Shown here one piece after another: positions 59,438 through 64,000 of a stretch of DNA of 64,000 nt. The DNA comes from 79-D21 sp964521575 (GTDB lineage: Bacteria > Synergistota > Synergistia > Synergistales > 79-D21): the NCBI GenBank assembly GCA_964521575.1, contig CAZFSR010000002.1, forward strand, positions 62,001 through 126,000. The letters are read 5' to 3'. Position numbers and translations under genes: made by a program. The notes under the pieces are model-generated. The model saw only the letters and a program-made list of their open reading frames with translations. It was not told the DNA's origin and made no database searches. Within the stretch, counting starts at the first letter, position 1. The number at the start of each line of letters is the position of its first letter.

Positions 59438-60607
59438 GTGAAGATAAAGGTCCTCCCCGAGGACTTCCAGGTGACGGAAAGACTGGACCTGCCGTTATCG
59501 GCCGTTCCGGGAGCCTACTCCATCTACAGGCTGAGAAAGCGCGAGTGGAACACCCGCGACGCCATTTCCGCTGCCGCCCGGGCAAACGGCGTTCCTCTCA
59601 CGGCCGTCGGCTACGGTGGCAAGAAGGACCGGCATGCCCTGACCGAGCAGTTTCTGTCGGTTCCCTCAAGGTACCGCCTGGATTTCGAATCCCGGAACGT
59701 CTCGATCACTCGCGAGGGGTACGCCTCGGACTACCTCTCGCCGTTCCACCTGTTGGGCAACGATTTTCTCCTCACCGTCCGGGATCTCTCGGAGGCCGAG
59801 ACCCGTTCGCTCCAAAAGGGCCTGGAAAGGGTGAACCGGTGGGGATTCGCGAATTACTTCGACGACCAGCGTTTCGGAGGCGTTGCCGACGGCGCCTTTT
59901 TGGCCGAAAGGCTGATCCGGGGAGAGTACTCGGGAGCCCTGCAGCTTTTCTTCTGCGCCGTCCACCCTGAAGACCCCGCCCCGCTCAAAGCCCTCAAGGC
60001 CATGCGGCGGCAATCATGGGGGGAATGGGAAAAGCTGGCCTCCCTATCAAGAACGCGGGAGGAGAGGGAAATCTCCCGGATTCTCGCACGCGACTCCTCC
60101 CGCCAGGGATTGCTCCGCGCGCTCAACGCGATCCCGCGGGAAGAACTCTCCATGGCTTTTTCCGCCTACCAGTCCTTCCTGTGGAACGCCACCCTCAATA
60201 GGCTGGTGCTTCTTTACGGTAGGGAAACCTTCGAGTTGCCCGGAAAGGCCGGCCCAACCCTGCATTTCGGCAACCTCGAGCCTGAAGGAGCCAACCCCCT
60301 GGCAACGGCGGTCATCCCGACGGAAGCCGGGAAATTGGCTCCGGTCGATGAGTGCGTCCGCAGGATCATGGATGAGGTCCTGGAAAGCCGGAAGGTTCGC
60401 CGGGCCCAATTCAACATGAGGGAGTTCCGCAGGACCTTTTTCAAGTCCTTCCAGCGCAGGGCGGTCGCAAAACCGGAAAACCTTTCCTTCTCCGGCTTCG
60501 AACCGGATGAGCTCTATCCCGGGAAAAGCCGGGCCACGCTCGGCTTCTTCCTGCCAAAGAGCTCCTACGCCACGATGCTGCTCAAGGCAATCACCGGAAT
60601 GCACTGA
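59438..60607 (+). CDS. truD: tRNA pseudouridine(13) synthase TruD
   Basis: This enzyme makes pseudouridine 13 in tRNA. The 389-aa product starts at GTG 7 bases after AAAGGAGGA. KVLPEDFQVTERL at the N-terminus, YGGKKDRHALTEQF (catalytic Asp) and NYFDDQRFGGVADG (the TruD insert) are diagnostic, with the C-terminal FSFSGFEPDELYPG-type end. It is the last gene after tonB, 16 bases away. Confidence 0.95.
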   Translation: MKIKVLPEDFQVTERLDLPLSAVPGAYSIYRLRKREWNTRDAISAAARANGVPLTAVGYGGKKDRHALTEQFLSVPSRYRLDFESRNVSITREGYASDYLSPFHLLGNDFLLTVRDLSEAETRSLQKGLERVNRWGFANYFDDQRFGGVADGAFLAERLIRGEYSGALQLFFCAVHPEDPAPLKALKAMRRQSWGEWEKLASLSRTREEREISRILARDSSRQGLLRALNAIPREELSMAFSAYQSFLWNATLNRLVLLYGRETFELPGKAGPTLHFGNLEPEGANPLATAVIPTEAGKLAPVDECVRRIMDEVLESRKVRRAQFNMREFRRTFFKSFQRRAVAKPENLSFSGFEPDELYPGKSRATLGFFLPKSSYATMLLKAITGMH

Positions 60608-60617
60608 GGCTTCCATC

Positions 60618-60660
60618 TTGACAGAGGCCGTGGTCTCGGCTATATGTTAGGCATGCCTAA
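60618..60660 (+). promoter_or_regulatory. feo promoter with a DtxR-like palindromic operator
   Basis: TTGACA (60618-60623), 17 bases, TATATG (60641-60646), then the perfect palindrome TTAGGCATGCCTAA (60647-60660) covering the start point. The half-site TTAGGC resembles sites of DtxR/IdeR/MntR-type metalloregulators. Iron-bound repressor would block transcription. Confidence 0.85.
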
Positions 60661-60679
60661 TAATGGGACGGGGATTTCG

Positions 60680-60928
60680 ATGAAGATGACCTTAAATGCC
60701 GTTGAAGACGGGACTCAGGCGATTATCGCCAAAATGCCGGCCGGCGAGTGCGGCCAGAGGCTCGAAGCCCTTGGCCTCTATCCCGGCAAGGCGATCACCA
60801 AAATATCCGGTATGCCGTTCCAGGGGCCCGTGACGATCCTTCTCGACCAGAGACAGATCGCGATCGGGCACGGCGTGTCCTCCCGGCTGATCGTCGACGT
60901 CGCGTCAAGGGACGGTGCCGCCTCCTGA
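60680..60928 (+). CDS. feoA: FeoA-domain protein
   Basis: This 82-aa SH3-like protein assists FeoB. The ATG at 60680 (after GGGG) is chosen because earlier ATGs fall within the promoter. AGECGQRLEALGLYPGKAITKISG and IAIGHGVSSRLIVDV are the FeoA pattern. It overlaps feoB by TGATG. Confidence 0.93.
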   Translation: MKMTLNAVEDGTQAIIAKMPAGECGQRLEALGLYPGKAITKISGMPFQGPVTILLDQRQIAIGHGVSSRLIVDVASRDGAAS

Positions 60929-62736
60929 TGGGCATCTGCGATGGCCGCTGCTCGGCCTGCGACGGGTGCATCAGGCCTTCCCCTCACGAAGAAACCGCCG
61001 CGGCGGAGTGTTCCCGGCGGATCCTGCTGACCGGCAACCCCAACGTGGGCAAGAGCGCCTTCTTTTCACGCCTGACGGGTGTTCACGCGATCTCCTCGAA
61101 CTACCCGGGGACGACCGTCGGGTTCATGGAGGGCACCCTCCGGACCGAGGGAACCTGCTACCGGCTGGTGGACGTCCCCGGAGCCTATACCCTGGAGCCG
61201 ACCAACGAAGCGGAGGAAATCGCCCTGAAACTGGTCGAGGAGGGCGGAGACAAGGTCATTATCGTGCTGGACGCCACCGCCCTCGAGAGAAATCTCGTCC
61301 TGGCCCTACAGGTCCTCGAAAGGGGCATACCGTCGATCGTGGCACTCAACATGGTGGACGAGGCGAGGCATCGCGGCGTCCTTGTCGACCCGGCTAGGCT
61401 TCAGGAAGAACTGGGGGTGCCGGTTGTGCAGACCGTGGCCGTCACCGGGCAGGGAATCCGCGAGCTGGTGGCAAGGCTCGGGGAAGCCAGGGTCTCTCCC
61501 CTTTCGGCCACCCCGAAGGAAGAACGCTGGCAACGGATCGGCGCGATCGTCAGCCGGGTCCAGCGGGTCGTTCACCGTCACCATACCCTGAGGGACCGCC
61601 TGGAGGATTTAAGCGTCCACAAATTCTGGGGAGCCCTGATCGGCATTGCGGTCCTCTCGCTGAGCTATACCGCGGTCCGTGAAATCGGCGAGGGGCTCAT
61701 CACCCTGATCCTCGACCCGTTCTTCGAAGCGGCGGTGCGGCCCGTCCTCATGAGGCTGTCGGACCTTTTGGGCCCGGGCTCCTTTCTCCACACCCTCCTG
61801 ATCGGGACGCTCTTCGACGGCCAAATCGACTTCAAGCTGAGTTTCGGCGTGATCTCGACCGGGCTCTATGTCGAGTTCGTCATGGTCCTCCCCTACATCA
61901 TGGCCTTCTATGCCGTCCTCAGTTTCCTAGAGGACTCGGGCTACCTCCCGCGGCTGGCCATCCTGTTCGATGCCCTGCTTCACCGGATCGGCATCCATGG
62001 CTACGCCGTCATCCCGACGCTCCTCGGGCTCGGGTGCAATGTTCCGGGAATCCTGGCAACACGTGTGCTGGAGTCGAAGCGGGAGAGGTTCATCGCCGCC
62101 ACCCTCATCTCCGTGGCGGTTCCCTGTGCGGCCCTCCAGGCCATGATCGTCGGTGTGCTGGGAGAGATAGGGGTACGCTACGTTCTATTGGTCTATGGGT
62201 CTCTCTTCGTTTCCTGGATGGTCCTTGGTCGGCTCATGCACAAACTGCTGCCGGGATTCAGTCCCGAGCTGATCGTCGAGATCCCGCCCTACCGGATGCC
62301 TTCACTCCACGCCTTTGCCATGAAACTCTGGTTCCGGGTCAGGGGTTTTCTTCTCGAGGCGACCCCCCTGGTGCTCGGAGGCATCCTGCTTGCCAACCTC
62401 CTGACCACGGCAGGCATCATCGGCTTCCTGTCCCGGATTGCCGCCCCTCTCTTCAACGCCGTTCTCGGGCTTCCCGCGTCGGCCGCCGGAGCCATCCTTC
62501 TGGGCATACTCCGCAAGGACGTGGCAGTGGGCATGCTCGTCCCGCTTGGCCTCACCGCAGACCAGCTTGTCGTGGCAACCGTCACCCTCTCCATGACCTT
62601 TCCCTGTATCGCCACTTTCGTCGTCCTATGGAAAGAACTGGGGGCAAGGGACACGGTGAAAAGTCTCGGCATCATGCTGCTCACCGCGTTTGCGGCAGGC
62701 GGCATCCTGAACGCGGCCTTTTCGTTCCTCCCTTAG
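60928..62736 (+). CDS. feoB: Ferrous iron transporter FeoB
   Basis: This GTP-dependent Fe(II) importer is 602 aa, shorter than the usual 700 or more. GTPase motifs are GNPNVGKSAFF, DVPGAYTLEP and NMVDEA, followed by a membrane domain of about seven to eight helices with GLGCNVPGILATR (Gate motif) and SVAVPCAALQA. Distinctive is a Cys-rich leader, MGICDGRCSACDGC, before the G domain, which could bind Fe or an Fe-S cluster. Its stop overlaps the convergent ABC gene by four bases. Confidence 0.95.
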   Translation: MGICDGRCSACDGCIRPSPHEETAAAECSRRILLTGNPNVGKSAFFSRLTGVHAISSNYPGTTVGFMEGTLRTEGTCYRLVDVPGAYTLEPTNEAEEIALKLVEEGGDKVIIVLDATALERNLVLALQVLERGIPSIVALNMVDEARHRGVLVDPARLQEELGVPVVQTVAVTGQGIRELVARLGEARVSPLSATPKEERWQRIGAIVSRVQRVVHRHHTLRDRLEDLSVHKFWGALIGIAVLSLSYTAVREIGEGLITLILDPFFEAAVRPVLMRLSDLLGPGSFLHTLLIGTLFDGQIDFKLSFGVISTGLYVEFVMVLPYIMAFYAVLSFLEDSGYLPRLAILFDALLHRIGIHGYAVIPTLLGLGCNVPGILATRVLESKRERFIAATLISVAVPCAALQAMIVGVLGEIGVRYVLLVYGSLFVSWMVLGRLMHKLLPGFSPELIVEIPPYRMPSLHAFAMKLWFRVRGFLLEATPLVLGGILLANLLTTAGIIGFLSRIAAPLFNAVLGLPASAAGAILLGILRKDVAVGMLVPLGLTADQLVVATVTLSMTFPCIATFVVLWKELGARDTVKSLGIMLLTAFAAGGILNAAFSFLP

Positions 62737-63491
62737 GCGGGAAAGGCCAGCCGACCTTTCCCCAAGCCTTCCACGAACGACCACCGGACGTCGAAAACGG
62801 ATTCGAGCACCTTTCCGTCGACCTCCTCAGGCAAGAATTCGCCAAGAAGCCGCCCCTTCCTCAGGAAAGCCATTCTCGCGGCGTACCGGAAAGCCAGGTT
62901 CACATCGTGAAGGGCGACCACGACTCCCCTCCCCTCCCGGGCCAGCCGGTCCAGCCGTTCCATCACCAGGAGCGCGTGCCGCGGGTCGAGGGAGGAGGTT
63001 GGCTCGTCGAACAGGCAGATCGGCGTGTCCTGCGCCAGGGCCCTGGCAAGGCAGGCCCTCTGGGTTTCACCGCCCGAAAGCTCCGTGACAGGCTTCTCGC
63101 GGACCTGTACCAGTTCCATGGCCTCCAACGCCCTTTCCACCCTCCGCCTGTCCTCCTCCTTCGGCCTTTCGAAGGGCCCAAGCCAACAGGACCTTCCCAT
63201 CAGGACGATCTCCTCGACCCGGAATCCCTGCGTGAAGGCGGACTGCTGGGGAACGTAGGCGATCTTTCTCGAGACGCTCCTTCGGTCCATCCGGAAGAGC
63301 GGCAGCCCTTCGAGCAGGACCTCCCCGCTCACGGTCTTCACCACCCCGCAAAGCGCCGAGAGAAGGGTGCTTTTCCCGCTCCCGTTGGGACCCAGCAAAG
63401 CCAGGATCTCGCCCGGCCGCACCGTGAGCGTGAGTTCGCGGATAACCGGTTCGTTCCCGTAACCGGCCGATATCCCCAGGGCGGCCAACAT
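62733..63491 (-). CDS. ABC transporter ATP-binding protein, BtuD/FhuC type
   Basis: This 252-aa ATPase has Walker A GPNGSGKST, Q-loop YVPQQSAF, signature LSGGETQRACLARALAQ, Walker B ICLFDEPTSSLD and switch His in VALHDVNLAF. The C-terminal part is short, as in BtuD/FhuC. It overlaps the upstream permease by a base (TGATG). It pairs with the BtuF-like protein at 57.5 kb. Confidence 0.92.
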   Translation of the reverse strand: MLAALGISAGYGNEPVIRELTLTVRPGEILALLGPNGSGKSTLLSALCGVVKTVSGEVLLEGLPLFRMDRRSVSRKIAYVPQQSAFTQGFRVEEIVLMGRSCWLGPFERPKEEDRRRVERALEAMELVQVREKPVTELSGGETQRACLARALAQDTPICLFDEPTSSLDPRHALLVMERLDRLAREGRGVVVALHDVNLAFRYAARMAFLRKGRLLGEFLPEEVDGKVLESVFDVRWSFVEGLGKGRLAFPA

Positions 63492-64000
63492 CAGGCGCGC
63501 CTCCAGAGAAGCAGGCAGAAGATCGGCCCTCCCACGAGAGCCGTGATCACCCCAACCGGAAGCTCAGCAAGGCCCCGGGCCAGCTGGTCGGCCATCAGCA
63601 TCAGCAGCCCCCCGCCCAGGAAAGAGAGGGGAAGGACCCTGATGTGGTTGGGCCCGGCGGAGATCCTGGCCAGGTGGGGAACAACGAGGCCCACGAAACC
63701 GATAACCCCTGAAAACGAAACGAAAACCGCCGTTGCCAGGGACGAGACCAAAAGCAGCCCAAACCTCAGCCGTGGTTCGTCCACCCCGAGTGAGAGCGCA
63801 GGACTTCCCGACGACACGATATCGAGATCCCTGTGAAGCCCAAGGCCCAGTCCCGCCACGCAAAGCGCCGCAGGCAGGCACCAGGCCGTGCTTGCCCAAT
63901 CGGAACCGGAGAAGCTGCCCATGATCCAGAGGACAATCGCCGCCATCATCTGTCCCGAAAGAGCCTTCAGCAAAGCGATGGCCGCACTCAGGATGCTCCC
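63491..64000 (-). CDS. FecCD/BtuC-family permease, N-terminus off the window
   Basis: The C-terminal 169 residues of a type II importer permease are visible; the frame is open to base 64000, so the N-terminal half is missing. VSSLATAVFVSFSGVIGFVGLVVPHLARIS is the FecCD signature (shown in part, GVIGFVGLVVPHLAR) and GELPVGVITAL-type LAELPVGVITALVGGPIF follows. It is co-transcribed with the ATPase. Confidence 0.93.
   Translation of the reverse strand, partial: GSILSAAIALLKALSGQMMAAIVLWIMGSFSGSDWASTAWCLPAALCVAGLGLGLHRDLDIVSSGSPALSLGVDEPRLRFGLLLVSSLATAVFVSFSGVIGFVGLVVPHLARISAGPNHIRVLPLSFLGGGLLMLMADQLARGLAELPVGVITALVGGPIFCLLLWRRA

Noticed and set aside
1..64000. CRISPR repeat array within the window
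   Set aside because: I saw no regularly spaced direct repeats of 25-40 bases; the array is presumably left of base 1.

Overview
The window looks like a chromosomal segment from a GC-rich, strictly anaerobic, Gram-negative-type bacterium. The evidence is a selenocysteine formate dehydrogenase with a soluble NiFe hydrogenase and NuoEFG-like subunits, oxygen-independent metabolism throughout, and ExbB/ExbD/TonB energy coupling, which implies an outer membrane. Genes are dense, often overlap by 1-11 bases, and have strong Shine-Dalgarno sites with frequent GTG/TTG starts. The gene mix would suit the Synergistota or a similar anaerobic phylum. That placement is an inference from gene content, not from a marker gene.

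Layout. (1) 1-5937, minus strand: a type I-C CRISPR-Cas interference operon (cas3, cas5c, cas8c, cas7 running off the left edge). The adaptation genes and array, if present, lie left of base 1. (2) 6.2-14.8 kb, almost all minus strand and visibly more AT-rich: a mobile element with two tyrosine recombinases, an XRE regulator, an HUH-type Mob/Pre-like protein, a filamentous-phage/plasmid-type Rep protein, a coupling-protein-like gene without a P-loop, candidate origin hairpins and small unknown genes, including two diverged tandem paralogues beside cas3. It abuts the 3' end of tRNA-Leu(CAA). (3) 15-22 kb: housekeeping genes (thioesterase, PduO-type cobalamin adenosyltransferase, GntR regulator, EamA exporter, rarA, HAD phosphatase, an fdhD-like gene, mobA). 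(4) 22-37.3 kb: a cation/proton antiporter behind a fluoride riboswitch, then a formate/H2 redox locus: formate transporter, Sec-formate dehydrogenase, a NuoF-like subunit, a HATPase, hydrogenase maturation protease, NiFe hydrogenase large and small subunits, NuoG-, NuoF-, ferredoxin- and NuoE-like subunits. A well-formed promoter sits at the upstream end of this minus-strand array. Two nuoF copies share about 624 identical bases, and decayed remains of a second nuoE-ferredoxin pair lie upstream of the second copy. (5) 37.5-45.4 kb, plus strand: a glycogen operon (GH57, glucan phosphorylase, GlgA, GlgC, repeat protein). (6) 45.5-56.8 kb: prepilin peptidase, universal stress protein, ROK kinase, M55 D-aminopeptidase, old-yellow-enzyme oxidoreductase, ManC, YchF, DUF4139 protein, M48 protease and unknowns. 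(7) 56.9-64 kb: an ExbB-BtuF-ExbD-TonB set, truD, feoAB behind a palindromic metal-regulator-like operator, and a BtuCD-type ABC transporter running off the right edge.

How the genes fit together. Formate import, FdhA, the NuoE/F/G-like diaphorase subunits and the NiFe hydrogenase would connect formate, H2, NAD(P)H and probably ferredoxin. FdhD, MobA and the HycI-type protease supply maturation. BtuF/BtuCD with TonB/ExbBD and the PduO enzyme form a corrinoid uptake and activation route. Feo supplies the iron needed for the many Fe-S clusters.
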